A stretch of DNA of 64,000 nt from HK1 sp965221725 (lineage in GTDB: Bacteria; Pseudomonadota; Gammaproteobacteria; HK1): contig OZ244909.1 in the NCBI GenBank assembly GCA_965221725.1, positions 1,364,001 through 1,428,000 on the forward strand. Reading direction: 5' to 3'. The notes beneath the pieces are model-generated. The model ran no database searches and had not been told where the DNA came from. It saw nothing but the letters and a program-made list of their open reading frames with translations. The translations under genes were made by a program, and so were the position numbers. This document shows positions 44,425 through 51,989 of this stretch, piece by piece; within the stretch, counting starts at the first letter, position 1, and each line of letters begins with the position of its first letter.

Positions 44425-45657
44425 ATGACCCCCGCTGAGGCCGCCTCCAAGCCCCTGAGCGGCATCCGCGTTCTGGAAATGGGGCAGCTCATCGCGGGAC
44501 CGTTCGCGGGATGCGTGCTCGCGTACTTCGGCGCGGAGGTCATCAAGGTGGAGCCTCCCGGCACCGGCGACCCGCTGCGCAACTGGCGGGAGCTGAAGGA
44601 CGGTACGTCGCTGTGGTGGCGCGCGATGGGGCGGAACAAGAAGTGCGTCACGCTGAACCTGCGCGAGCCAAGGGGAAGGGAGATCGCGCGCGCCCTCGCG
44701 CTCCGCTCCGACGTGCTCATCGAGAACTTCCGGCCGGGCACCATGGAGAAGTGGGGTCTCGGCCCCGACGCGCTGCGGGCCGAAACCCCGGGGCTCGTGT
44801 ACACGCGGGTCTCGGGCTACGGCCAGACCGGACCCTTCGCGGCGAAGCCCGGCTTCGCATCGGTGTGCGAGGGCTTCGGCGGGCTGCGCTACATCAACGG
44901 CTTTCCCGGCAAGCCGCCGGTGCGTCCCAACCTGAGTCTCGGCGACACCCTCGCCGCCCTGCACGCGGTGATCGGGGTGCTGCTCGCACTCATGCACCGC
45001 AATCGCATCGACGGCAGCGCCATCGGCGCCGGCCGCGGGGCCGGGCAGGTGGTCGACGTCGCCATCTACGAATCGGTGTACAACGTCCTCGAAGCGATGG
45101 TGCCGGAGTACGACGGCGCCGGCATCGTGCGCGAGCCGTCGGGCTCGACCCTGACCGGCATCGTCCCCACCAACACCTACCCGTGCGCGGACGGGCGCTA
45201 CGTGATCATCGGCGGCAACGGCGACTCCATCTTCAGGCGGCTGATGCGCGCGGCGGGGCGCGACGACCTCGCCGGCGACCCGCGACTTGCGGACAACGCA
45301 GGCCGGGTCGCCCATCAGGGCGAGGTGGACAATGCGATCGCCGAGTGGACCGGCACCCTCGACTCCGGCCGCGTGCTGGAAGTCCTGGACGACGCCGGGG
45401 TTCCAGCCGGCCCCATCTACAGCGTCGCCGACATGATGGAGGATCCGCAGTACAACGCCCGCGGCCTGTTCGAGGCGGTCGAGGTCGGCGGGGAGCCCCT
45501 GAAGATTCCGGCCCTCGCCCCGAAGCTCGGCGACACGCCGGGCGCGACCCGGTGGCCAGGACCCGAGATCGGAGCGCACAATCGCGAGGTCTTCATGAAC
45601 ACCCTGGGCCTCGACGAGGACGAGCTCCGGTCGCTTGCAAGCGCCGGGATCGTCTGA
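44425..45657 (+). CDS. CaiB/BaiF family (class III) CoA-transferase
   Basis: About 410 residues. The N-terminal GIRVLEMGQLIAGPFAGCVLA and FGAEVIKVEPPGTGDPLRNW, the NLREPRGREIARALA helix and the catalytic Asp in NLSLGDTLAALHA near residue 171 (taken from the ATG at 44425) define the family of formyl-, carnitine- and succinyl-CoA transferases. The acid substrate is not readable. Two starts are possible, ATG 44380 and ATG 44425; the latter is preferred because family members begin a few residues before the GIRVLE strand. It follows the pyrK-like gene and precedes an aldehyde dehydrogenase in the same direction, possibly one catabolic unit. Confidence 0.87.
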   Translation: MTPAEAASKPLSGIRVLEMGQLIAGPFAGCVLAYFGAEVIKVEPPGTGDPLRNWRELKDGTSLWWRAMGRNKKCVTLNLREPRGREIARALALRSDVLIENFRPGTMEKWGLGPDALRAETPGLVYTRVSGYGQTGPFAAKPGFASVCEGFGGLRYINGFPGKPPVRPNLSLGDTLAALHAVIGVLLALMHRNRIDGSAIGAGRGAGQVVDVAIYESVYNVLEAMVPEYDGAGIVREPSGSTLTGIVPTNTYPCADGRYVIIGGNGDSIFRRLMRAAGRDDLAGDPRLADNAGRVAHQGEVDNAIAEWTGTLDSGRVLEVLDDAGVPAGPIYSVADMMEDPQYNARGLFEAVEVGGEPLKIPALAPKLGDTPGATRWPGPEIGAHNREVFMNTLGLDEDELRSLASAGIV

Positions 45658-45758
45658 GGGGACATCCACAGGCGCGAGGAGCCGCGTCACCGCCCGTCCG
45701 GCATCGCACGCTCGGATACGCCGGCGGAATTCGACCACGCATGACTCGAGGAACACAC

Positions 45759-47213
45759 ATGATCGGGCCCGAACTGAATTTCACCCCGCGCGGACTCTGG
45801 ATCGGCGGCGAGTGGCAGGAAGCGGCGGAGGGTGGACGCCTGGCGTCGATCAATCCGTCCACCGGCGAGCATCTGGGCGAGGTGCCGGCCGCGACCGACG
45901 CCGATGTCGACCGCGCAGTGCGTGCCGCCCGCGCGGCGTACGAGTCGGACTGGGGGCGGATGCCGATGCGCGAGCGCGCCGGGTATCTGGACCGCCTCGC
46001 CGACCACCTGCGCGCGCACCGCGACGAGCTCGGGCTCATGGACTGCGTCGACGCCGGCAATGCGCTCTCGGGCATGGTGGGGGACGTGGACTGGACGGTG
46101 GACACCCTGCGCTACTTCGCGGGCCTGGTGACGGAGGTCAAGGGAGAGACCTCGTCCTACGGTCCGCGGCACCTCAACTTCACCCGGCGCCAACCCTACG
46201 GCGTGGTGGCCAAGATCAACCCCTTCAACCATCCGTTCCGCTTCTGCGCGGAGAAGTCCGCGGCCGCACTGGCAGCGGGCAACACGGTGGTGGTGAAGGG
46301 CTCGGATCAGGCGCCGCTCTCGAGTCTGCGTTTCGCGGAGCTGTGCGAGGGACTTCTGCCGCCGGGAGTGGTGAACGTGGTAACCGGCGGTGCCGCGGCC
46401 GGCTCGGCCATGGTGCGGCACCCGCTGGTGGAGCGCATCGGCTTCGTGGGCTCGGTGGAGACCGGCCGCATCATCGCCCGCGAGGCGGCGGAGGGGATGA
46501 AGGAGGTCACCCTGGAACTCGGCGGCAAGAACCCCATCATCATCTTCCCCGACGCCGACCCCGCGCAGGCGGCGCGGGCCGCGGTGAAGGGGATGAACAT
46601 GAACCGCCAGGGCCAGTCGTGCAGCTCGACCTCGCGCGTCTTCGTGCACGAATCACTGCACGGCGCGGTACTGGAAGCGCTGGTGGCAGAGGTGGAGGTA
46701 TTGCCGGTGGGGCTGCCCTGGGAGGACGGCAAGGAAGTCGGGCCCATCGTGTCCGCGCGGCAGTTCGACCGCGTGATGGGCTACATCGCATCGGGCCGCG
46801 ACCAGGGCGCGCGGCTCGTCACCGGCGGCGGCCGCCCCGCGGACCCGGCGCTCGCGAACGGGTTCTTCGTCTCCCCCACCGTGTTCGACGGCGTCGACGA
46901 CTCCATGCGCATCGCCCGCGAGGAGATCTTCGGCCCGGTGATGTCGGTCTTCACCTGGTCGAACCTCGACGACGTGCTGGCGAAGGCGAACGCGCTCCCC
47001 TACGGCCTCACCGCCGCCATCATCACCAACGACCTCGACCGGGCCATGGAAACCGCGGAGCGGGTGGAGGCCGGTTACGTGTGGATCAACTCCACCGGGC
47101 GCTATATCGGCGTCCCCTACGGCGGCTGGAAGCACAGTGGCTCGGGCCGTGAGGAATGCTTCGAGGAACTGCTGAGCTACACCCGCATCAAGAACGTGAA
47201 CCTGCGCTGGTAA
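45759..47213 (+). CDS. NAD(P)-dependent aldehyde dehydrogenase (betaine aldehyde dehydrogenase-like)
   Basis: A 484-residue ALDH. KINPFNHPFRFCAEKSAAAL and GSDQAPLSSLRF are the cofactor-binding region, GFVGSVETGRIIAREA follows, LELGGKNPIIIF near 252 holds the general-base Glu, and GQSCSSTSRVFVH near 286 the catalytic Cys. The start ATG 45759 has GAGG 8 bases upstream; ATG 45741 in the same frame is the alternative. The frame is open far upstream through the CoA-transferase gene, but only by antisense-like chance. Substrate unknown; betaine aldehyde or other semialdehydes fit the subfamily. It stands 101 bases after the CoA-transferase. Confidence 0.9.
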   Translation: MIGPELNFTPRGLWIGGEWQEAAEGGRLASINPSTGEHLGEVPAATDADVDRAVRAARAAYESDWGRMPMRERAGYLDRLADHLRAHRDELGLMDCVDAGNALSGMVGDVDWTVDTLRYFAGLVTEVKGETSSYGPRHLNFTRRQPYGVVAKINPFNHPFRFCAEKSAAALAAGNTVVVKGSDQAPLSSLRFAELCEGLLPPGVVNVVTGGAAAGSAMVRHPLVERIGFVGSVETGRIIAREAAEGMKEVTLELGGKNPIIIFPDADPAQAARAAVKGMNMNRQGQSCSSTSRVFVHESLHGAVLEALVAEVEVLPVGLPWEDGKEVGPIVSARQFDRVMGYIASGRDQGARLVTGGGRPADPALANGFFVSPTVFDGVDDSMRIAREEIFGPVMSVFTWSNLDDVLAKANALPYGLTAAIITNDLDRAMETAERVEAGYVWINSTGRYIGVPYGGWKHSGSGREECFEELLSYTRIKNVNLRW

Positions 47214-47275
47214 GGCGGTTCCTCCGGTTGCCGCCACCACCCGATGCCCGCGTATCGGCCCGGTCCGACGCCCAG

Positions 47276-47294
47276 CTCGAAATTTCCGGGTTAG
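47276..47294 (+). repeat. Dispersed intergenic motif, copy B
   Basis: CTCGAAATTTCCGGGTTAG, identical to copy A over the last 16 bases. It overlaps the stop codon (TTA on this strand) of the Mth938-domain gene. Confidence 0.5.
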
Positions 47295-47680
47295 CGCTCC
47301 TCCGGCCCTATCGGCAGAAGCAGCGCCACGACCTTGCGTCCTTCGGCGCTGAGGATGTTCCAGGTGCGGCACGCCGCCGAGGTGGACATGACCTCGACTC
47401 CGATGCCGGCGCGCGTCAACGGAGCAAGGAGTCCGGGCGACGGAAACACGTGCCGCGCCCCGGTACCCAGGAGGACGACTTCCGGATTGCGCTCGAGTAT
47501 CCGCTCGATGGTGGCGGCGGTCACGTCGTCGGGCCGGCGTTCGTCGAAATCTGTTGCAAGCGTGCCCTGACCAAGCAGCACCGCTCCGGTGAACGTGGTC
47601 TCCTCCACGGTCACGAATTCGACGCCGTATGCGGTGATACGCTGTCGGCTGGCGGCTCCGGGGTCCGAGTGGAGTTTCAT
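47291..47680 (-). CDS. Mth938-like domain (DUF498) protein
   Basis: A 129-residue protein of the small alpha/beta Mth938 family: RITAYGVEFVTVEETTFTGAVLL at the N-terminus in the usual arrangement, PEVVLLGTGARHVFPSP in the middle, and GIGVEVMSTSAACRTWNIL and EGRKVVALLLPI at the end. Bacterial members (Xcc1710-like) have no proven activity; the human relative NDUFAF3 assists complex I assembly. Divergent from adk, with 34 bases between starts. Confidence 0.85.
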   Translation of the reverse strand: MKLHSDPGAASRQRITAYGVEFVTVEETTFTGAVLLGQGTLATDFDERRPDDVTAATIERILERNPEVVLLGTGARHVFPSPGLLAPLTRAGIGVEVMSTSAACRTWNILSAEGRKVVALLLPIGPEER

Positions 47681-47714
47681 TGTGGAAAATCAGTCATCCA
47701 GCGGAGGTCAGGGC

Positions 47715-48374
47715 ATGCGAGTCATTCTCCTCGGCGGGCCGGGCGCGGGGAAGGGCACTCAGGCCGCATTCATCGCCGAGCGCTACGGAATCCCCCAAAT
47801 TTCGACCGGCGACATGCTCCGGGCGGCGATACGTTCGGGAAGCGGGCTCGGCGCGGAGGCGAAAGTCCTCATGGATGCTGGGCGCCTCGTCCCCGACGAG
47901 ATCATCGTGGAATTGGTCGAGGAGCGCATCACCGCCGACGACTGTGCGCAGGGATTCCTGCTCGACGGATTTCCGCGCACCATCCCGCAGGCGACGACGA
48001 TGCGCGACCGAGGCGTGCGCATCGAGGCGGTGGTGGAAATCGCGGTCCCGGACGAGCACATCATCGAACGCATGAGCGGCCGCCGCGTACACCCGGGTTC
48101 GGGCCGGACCTATCACTTGCAGTTCAATCCGCCTGAAATCGATGGTCTCGACGACATCACCGGAGAGCCTCTGGTGCAGCGCGACGATGACCGGGAAACC
48201 ACCGTGCGGCACCGGCTGGAGGTCTACCACGCGCAGACCGCGCCGGTCGTCGGATACTACCGGGGATGGGAAAGCGAAGAGCCGCAAGATGCGCCGCAGG
48301 TGTCACGCATCGACGGTCTCGGCTCGCTCGAGGACGTGCGGGGACGGATATTCGAGATGCTCGACCGTCTGTGA
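47715..48374 (+). CDS. adk: Adenylate kinase
   Basis: A 219-residue NMP kinase (ATP + AMP to 2 ADP). P-loop GGPGAGKGTQAAFIAERYG at the N-terminus, IPQISTGDMLRAA in the AMP-binding part, FLLDGFPRTIPQA near 82, and the LID with RRVHPGSGRTYHLQFNPP. The ATG at 47715 follows GGAGG by 8 bases; a longer frame from 47589 would overlap the divergent gene. The LID has no zinc Cys, as in most Gram-negatives. rppH follows after 65 bases. Confidence 0.96.
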   Translation: MRVILLGGPGAGKGTQAAFIAERYGIPQISTGDMLRAAIRSGSGLGAEAKVLMDAGRLVPDEIIVELVEERITADDCAQGFLLDGFPRTIPQATTMRDRGVRIEAVVEIAVPDEHIIERMSGRRVHPGSGRTYHLQFNPPEIDGLDDITGEPLVQRDDDRETTVRHRLEVYHAQTAPVVGYYRGWESEEPQDAPQVSRIDGLGSLEDVRGRIFEMLDRL

Positions 48375-48439
48375 TTGCCACCTTCGGGTGATGATGGAAC
48401 ACTTGCCCCGTTCTCCCCGCCGGACCCCCCGGGTACGCC

Positions 48440-48943
48440 ATGATCGACAAAGACGGTTTCAGACCCAATGTGGGGATCATCGTGCACAACGAAGCGGGAC
48501 GCGTGCTCTGGGCGCGCCGCGTCGGCCAGGATGCCTGGCAGTTCCCTCAGGGCGGCATCAAGGCACATGAATCGCCGGTGGATGCGCTGTACCGGGAGTT
48601 GCGGGAAGAGCTCGGCCTGTCTCCGACTCACGTCGAGCTGGTCGGCCAGACCCGCGACTGGCTGCGTTACCGACTTCCCCGGCGCTTCATACGACGCAAG
48701 CCCGGCATCGTGTGCATCGGGCAGAAGCAACGATGGTTTCTTCTGCGCATGCTCGGCGACGAAGACGACGTGCAGGTCGACGCGAGCGAGCGGCCGGAGT
48801 TCGACCACTGGAAGTGGGTGAACTACTGGCATCCGGCCCGCGAGGTGGTGTTCTTCAAGCGCGAAGTGTACAGACGCGCGCTGAAGGAGCTCGCTCCGCT
48901 TCTCTATCGCGGGCTGGACGGCGGCCAAGGAAGCCCTGATTAA
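48440..48943 (+). CDS. rppH: RNA 5'-pyrophosphohydrolase RppH
   Basis: A 167-residue Nudix hydrolase that removes pyrophosphate from mRNA 5' ends and so starts RNase E decay. Start MIDKDGFRPNVGIIVHNEAG, Nudix box GGIKAHESPVDALYRELREE continuing to LGL near residue 36, and EFDHWKWVNYWHPAREVVFFKR near the end (read in two pieces). Normal length. Its TAA stop forms the centre of a perfect 26-bp palindrome. Confidence 0.95.
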   Translation: MIDKDGFRPNVGIIVHNEAGRVLWARRVGQDAWQFPQGGIKAHESPVDALYRELREELGLSPTHVELVGQTRDWLRYRLPRRFIRRKPGIVCIGQKQRWFLLRMLGDEDDVQVDASERPEFDHWKWVNYWHPAREVVFFKREVYRRALKELAPLLYRGLDGGQGSPD

Positions 48944-48954
48944 TCAGGGCTTCC
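48929..48954. terminator. Perfect 26-bp palindrome over the rppH stop codon
   Basis: Each arm is GGAAGCCCTGATT read towards the centre TTAA. It lies between convergent rppH and nlpD, so a bidirectional terminator is possible, although no T run follows on either strand. It could instead be a protein-binding palindrome. Confidence 0.4.
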
Positions 48955-48994
48955 CTGCGGCACCGGGACGTGCCGCCGTCTCCAGGATGGGGGC

Positions 48995-49927
48995 TCAGGG
49001 CAGGTACCGCAGCGGATCGACCGGCTTTCCGTCGCGCCGGATCTCGAAATGCAGCATGGCGCGTCCCTTGCCGGAACGTCCCATGTCGGCGATGTGCTGA
49101 CCGCCCTTCACTTCATCCCCTTCACCCACATGCAGCCGTTCGTTGTGAGCGTAGGCGCTCAGAATCCGGCTGTCATGCTTCACTATCACCAGCTTCCCGT
49201 ACCCGATGAGTCCGCTGCCCGCGTAGACGACCCGTCCCGGCGCCGCCGCCCGGATGGGCTGCCCGAACGCGCCGCCAATGTCGATTCCCTTGTTGCCGCC
49301 TCGCCCGAAAGTCGAGATCGTCTTGCCACTGGTCGGCCGCGTCCAGCGTACGCCCGCCACCGATCGCGCCGCAGTCGAAGGTGACCCGGCCGACTTGGCC
49401 ACCGGCTGCGCAGTGGGCGGTTTCGGAGGTTTCGCCGACGGCTTCGGGGATGGTTCGACGGTGGCACCGGCCGACCCGGGCGACGGAGGCGGCGGCAGCG
49501 ACACCACCGCCGGCCCGCTGGTCGTCCCGGTTCCCCGGACCGATACCTCGCCCGGCTCGCTTGCGGCGGCCGCCACCGACTCCGGCACCGCGATATCCTC
49601 CGACCCCGGAACGAGGAGGCGCTGCCCGGGGAAGATGGTGTAGGGATCGCGAATCGAGTTCGCCCTGGCCAGCGTGCGGTGATCGATACCGAAGCGCCAC
49701 GCGATCGAGTACAGCGTATCGCCCTTGCCGACCACATGCTCGCGATCACGCCCCGGCACCACGAGCTCCGTCGGAGCGCGCACCGGCGCCACGACGCTGC
49801 CGCCGCCACACCCCGCAACGAACGCCGCCGGCCCAAGCACCAGAACCGGCCCGATCATCCTCCACACCAGAGCGCCGATCCGTTCCACCGCATTCGTGAC
49901 GCGGCGGTTCATGCAGCCGGCCCTCAT
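48995..49927 (-). CDS. nlpD: NlpD-type lipoprotein, amidase activator (LysM + M23)
   Basis: A 310-residue outer-membrane lipoprotein. Signal peptide with lipobox FVAGC (near residue 39-43), one LysM domain (GKGDTLYSIAWRFGIDHRTL) near 70-115, a Pro-rich linker and a C-terminal LytM/M23 domain (GIDIGGAFGQPIRAAAPGRV, YAHNERLHVGEGDEVKGGQ, LHFEIRRDGKPVDPLRYLP). The first zinc-ligand His of active M23 enzymes is missing (NKGIDIGG), as in E. coli NlpD, which activates AmiC rather than cutting murein. The ATG overlaps the pcm stop (ATGA). rpoS, the usual next gene, is absent. Confidence 0.92.
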   Translation of the reverse strand: MRAGCMNRRVTNAVERIGALVWRMIGPVLVLGPAAFVAGCGGGSVVAPVRAPTELVVPGRDREHVVGKGDTLYSIAWRFGIDHRTLARANSIRDPYTIFPGQRLLVPGSEDIAVPESVAAAASEPGEVSVRGTGTTSGPAVVSLPPPPSPGSAGATVEPSPKPSAKPPKPPTAQPVAKSAGSPSTAARSVAGVRWTRPTSGKTISTFGRGGNKGIDIGGAFGQPIRAAAPGRVVYAGSGLIGYGKLVIVKHDSRILSAYAHNERLHVGEGDEVKGGQHIADMGRSGKGRAMLHFEIRRDGKPVDPLRYLP

Positions 49928-50583
49928 CCCGTTCCCCGGAGCATCGGGACGAAGCTGACATCGGCGATCGTGTCTTCGCTCAGTCCGGATGTGGTGCGGG
50001 TGAAAACCTTCAGTCGCTGCCGGCCGGAATCCCCGACGGGTATGACGAGCCGGCCACCCATGACAAGTTGCCGCACAAGCCGCTCCGGGACGCGCGGAGG
50101 CGCCGCGGTGACGAGCACCCCATCGAACGGCTCGCACTCGGGCCAGCCCGCATTTCCATCGCCGTGCCGGTAACTCACGTTGTCCACTCCAAGCGCACGC
50201 AGCCGCCGACGAGCCCGGGTAAGCAGCACCTCGATTCGCTCCACGGTATATACGCGCGCAACGAGAGAGGCGAGAACTGCGGTCTGATATCCACAGCCCG
50301 TGCCGACCTCCAGCACTCGCGATGGAGTCGGCGCCGCAACCATGGCCTGCGTCATCAGCGCCACGATGAACGGCTGCGATATCGTCTGCCCCATTCCGAT
50401 CGGGAGGGCGATATCGTCATAGGAGCGACTCGCAAGCGCTTCGTCGACGAATATGTGGCGCGGCACGTTGCGAATGGCATCGAGCACGTTCTCGTCGGCA
50501 ATCCCCTCGCCGCGCAGGCGGGACACGAGGCGCTCGCGCGTGCGCATCGACGTCATCCCGGACCCTTCGAACGCGAGGTTCAC
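49924..50583 (-). CDS. pcm: Protein-L-isoaspartate O-methyltransferase
   Basis: A 219-residue repair methyltransferase for isomerised Asp and Asn residues. MRTRERLVSRLRGEGI and NVPRHIFVDEALASRSYDD lead to ALPIGMGQTISQPFIVALM, the Pcm hallmark, and AdoMet motif I VLEVGTGCGYQTAVLA near 90. The GTG at 50583 is chosen because it overlaps the TGA of the surE remnant (GTGA), the usual surE-pcm junction, and family members begin near here; a longer frame from 50712 runs through the surE tail in another frame. Confidence 0.93.
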   Translation of the reverse strand: MNLAFEGSGMTSMRTRERLVSRLRGEGIADENVLDAIRNVPRHIFVDEALASRSYDDIALPIGMGQTISQPFIVALMTQAMVAAPTPSRVLEVGTGCGYQTAVLASLVARVYTVERIEVLLTRARRRLRALGVDNVSYRHGDGNAGWPECEPFDGVLVTAAPPRVPERLVRQLVMGGRLVIPVGDSGRQRLKVFTRTTSGLSEDTIADVSFVPMLRGTG

Positions 50584-50684
50584 GACCGCTCGACCTCCGA
50601 GAGCCAGCGCTCCACCGCACTCAGGGCCCGATGCCGCGCAGGGTCGGTTTGCAGGGGCGTCACGGAAACGCGACCAGCGCGCAT
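50580..50684 (-). pseudogene. surE: C-terminal remnant of surE (5'-nucleotidase/phosphatase)
   Basis: Thirty-four codons reading MRAGRVSVTPLQTDPARHR and ending in LSEVERS. VSVTPLQ followed by a short amphipathic helix is the conserved end of SurE, and its stop overlaps the pcm start as in intact surE-pcm pairs. Upstream, about 20 more codons are open without SurE similarity, and the N-terminal nucleotidase with its SNDDG metal site is nowhere between here and 51076. The gene has been deleted except for its tail. Confidence 0.6.
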
Positions 50685-50699
50685 CGCATGACGCTTGCC

Positions 50700-51075
50700 G
50701 CATGGCGCGCACCGCATCGAAGTCGGTTCACGGACCCTCATCCGGCCGGGCTCCGGGCAATCCGGTCCGGCGGTTCGGATTTCCGCAGGGAATCAGCCAT
50801 GCACGCGAGCGGCTCCGCGCGATACCGGGAACCACGCCGAGCGGCGAGAAACCCGCCGAGCATTCCGGACTCGATGTCCGGAACGCTCGCTTCGAGCGTC
50901 ATCAGGATATCCGGAACAAGCCGGGTTCCCGTACGGCGTTCCGGTCGGGACTCGCTGCGTCGGGCTCGCGCCGACGCCCGCCCGGCCCGGGCCCGGAGAT
51001 CCTCTACTCCCTCGACGCAATCCGACCGACCAGGCGCCCGCGCGTCCGAGCCCGGAATTCTCGTCGCAGCGCTGG
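50700..51075. other. Non-coding scar between surE remnant and PuuD-like gene
   Basis: About 375 bases where the body of surE would be expected. No frame gives a recognisable protein. It contains a perfect hairpin TTCCGGAC-TCGAT-GTCCGGAA (50863-50883) and a weaker one, CGCTCG-CTT-CGAGCG, shortly after. These lie downstream of the PuuD-like gene on the minus strand but lack a T run. Confidence 0.45.
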
Positions 51076-51582
51076 TCAGTACGGCAGACCGTGCGCAGAC
51101 GCCCCCATGAACAGCAGCATGGGAATCGACAGCATCGTGTTCGTTCGCGAGGCCAGCAGGGCCACCCGACGGGCCCGGTTCTTCTCATCGCCGGTGGCGG
51201 AAACCATCCCCAGAACCTTCTTCTGGTTCGGCCAGATGAGAACCCACACGTTGAACAGCATGATCGTCCCCAGCCACGCGCCCACCCCGATGACCTGACT
51301 GGGTCCTTGCAGGGTGAATGCATCGACGAGGCTCAGGTGCGGCATGCTCGCCAGCAGCGCCGCCCCCGACAGCCACGTTACCACCGCCCCCCAGCGGAAC
51401 CAGAGCAGCGCGCGCGGCGCGACGTACTTGTTGATCGCCGCCGGCCCGGGCCCGTCCTTGTCGGCATTCGCGGCCGCAATGGCGGGGACCTGGACGAAAT
51501 TGAAGTAGTACAGCAGGCCGATCCATGTCACACCGGACAGAAAGTGGATCCAGCGCTCTATCGACAACACGAAAACATCCAT
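51076..51582 (-). CDS. Urate-oxidase N-terminal (PuuD-type) membrane domain protein
   Basis: A 168-residue protein made almost wholly of the Urate_ox_N membrane domain: four hydrophobic helices, WIHFLSGVTWIGLLYYFNF, LWFRWGAVVTWLSGAALLA, VIGVGAWLGTIMLFNVWVL and NTMLSIPMLLFMGAS, with the His of the first and the charged loop LIWPNQKKVLGMV retained. In PuuD this domain is followed by a cytochrome c; here it stands alone, a common hypothetical in marine bacteria. Electron-transfer or transport role unproven. The ATG follows a weak ribosome site. A 25-codon membrane peptide gene lies 53 bases upstream on the same strand. Confidence 0.75.
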   Translation of the reverse strand: MDVFVLSIERWIHFLSGVTWIGLLYYFNFVQVPAIAAANADKDGPGPAAINKYVAPRALLWFRWGAVVTWLSGAALLASMPHLSLVDAFTLQGPSQVIGVGAWLGTIMLFNVWVLIWPNQKKVLGMVSATGDEKNRARRVALLASRTNTMLSIPMLLFMGASAHGLPY

Positions 51583-51595
51583 GGGTACGAGTCTC

Positions 51596-51616
51596 CTAGC
51601 CCGGAAATTTCACCGA
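51596..51616 (-). repeat. Dispersed intergenic motif, copy C
   Basis: On the minus strand TCGGTGA followed by AATTTCCGGGCTAG, 20 of 21 bases as in copy A. It lies in the leader between the 25-codon ORF and the PuuD-like gene, unlike A and B, which sit at gene ends. Confidence 0.5.
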
Positions 51617-51635
51617 TCCGCCGCCCGCGCAGCGC

Positions 51636-51713
51636 TCAGACCAGCGCGACCAGGATCAACGACAGGATGATGCCGCTCACGATGGTTCCGGTAATGCTGT
51701 CCAACGGATTCAT
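51636..51713 (-). CDS. 25-residue single-helix membrane peptide
   Basis: ATG at 51713 is preceded by a near-perfect GGAGGAG box with five-base spacing. The peptide begins MNPLDSIT and is followed by one uninterrupted hydrophobic helix (IVSGIILSLILVALV) up to the stop. The strong ribosome site, pure membrane-helix composition and position 53 bases before the PuuD-type membrane gene argue that it is real and may be a small subunit of that protein. No homologue is known to me. Confidence 0.6.
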   Translation of the reverse strand: MNPLDSITGTIVSGIILSLILVALV

Positions 51714-51821
51714 GTTCTCCTCCATCGCTGGTTCGGTGGCCTTTGCAACCCCACGCCCTCCGGTCTCGGAGAAGCATGAAGCCGCTGCAAGATTTTACGC
51801 CGGGTCCGGTCCCGAATGCCA

Positions 51822-51855
51822 TGCACGGCGCTGGGCTCTGCACGGCGCTGGGCTC
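51822..51855 (+). repeat. 17-bp tandem duplication
   Basis: TGCACGGCGCTGGGCTC occurs twice head to tail (51822-51838, 51839-51855) in the spacer between dnaQ and the membrane peptide gene. The rest of this 276-base spacer holds no gene. Confidence 0.7.
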
Positions 51856-51989
51856 CAGCCACCCCCAGCGCTCCGAGAGGCCATCATGCGGTGCGATTCC
51901 GGCGGAGTTCCGACGGCTGGGGCGGCTCGTCGGGGGCGATTTCGAGAGCATGTACCGGCCCGGCGGGAGTGGCTGACACCACGCGACCC

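Noticed and set aside
44360..44437. 25-codon ORF between the pyrK-like and CoA-transferase genes
   Set aside because: It arises from the 22-base duplication, has no ribosome site and no distinctive composition.
44511..45758. Upstream 416 codons of the frame that includes the aldehyde dehydrogenase
   Set aside because: They overlap the CoA-transferase in another frame and have no similarity; the ALDH starts at a ribosome-site-supported ATG at 45759.
50700..51075. Frameshifted body of surE
   Set aside because: No frame shows the SNDDG start or other SurE motifs, so the body appears deleted rather than shifted.
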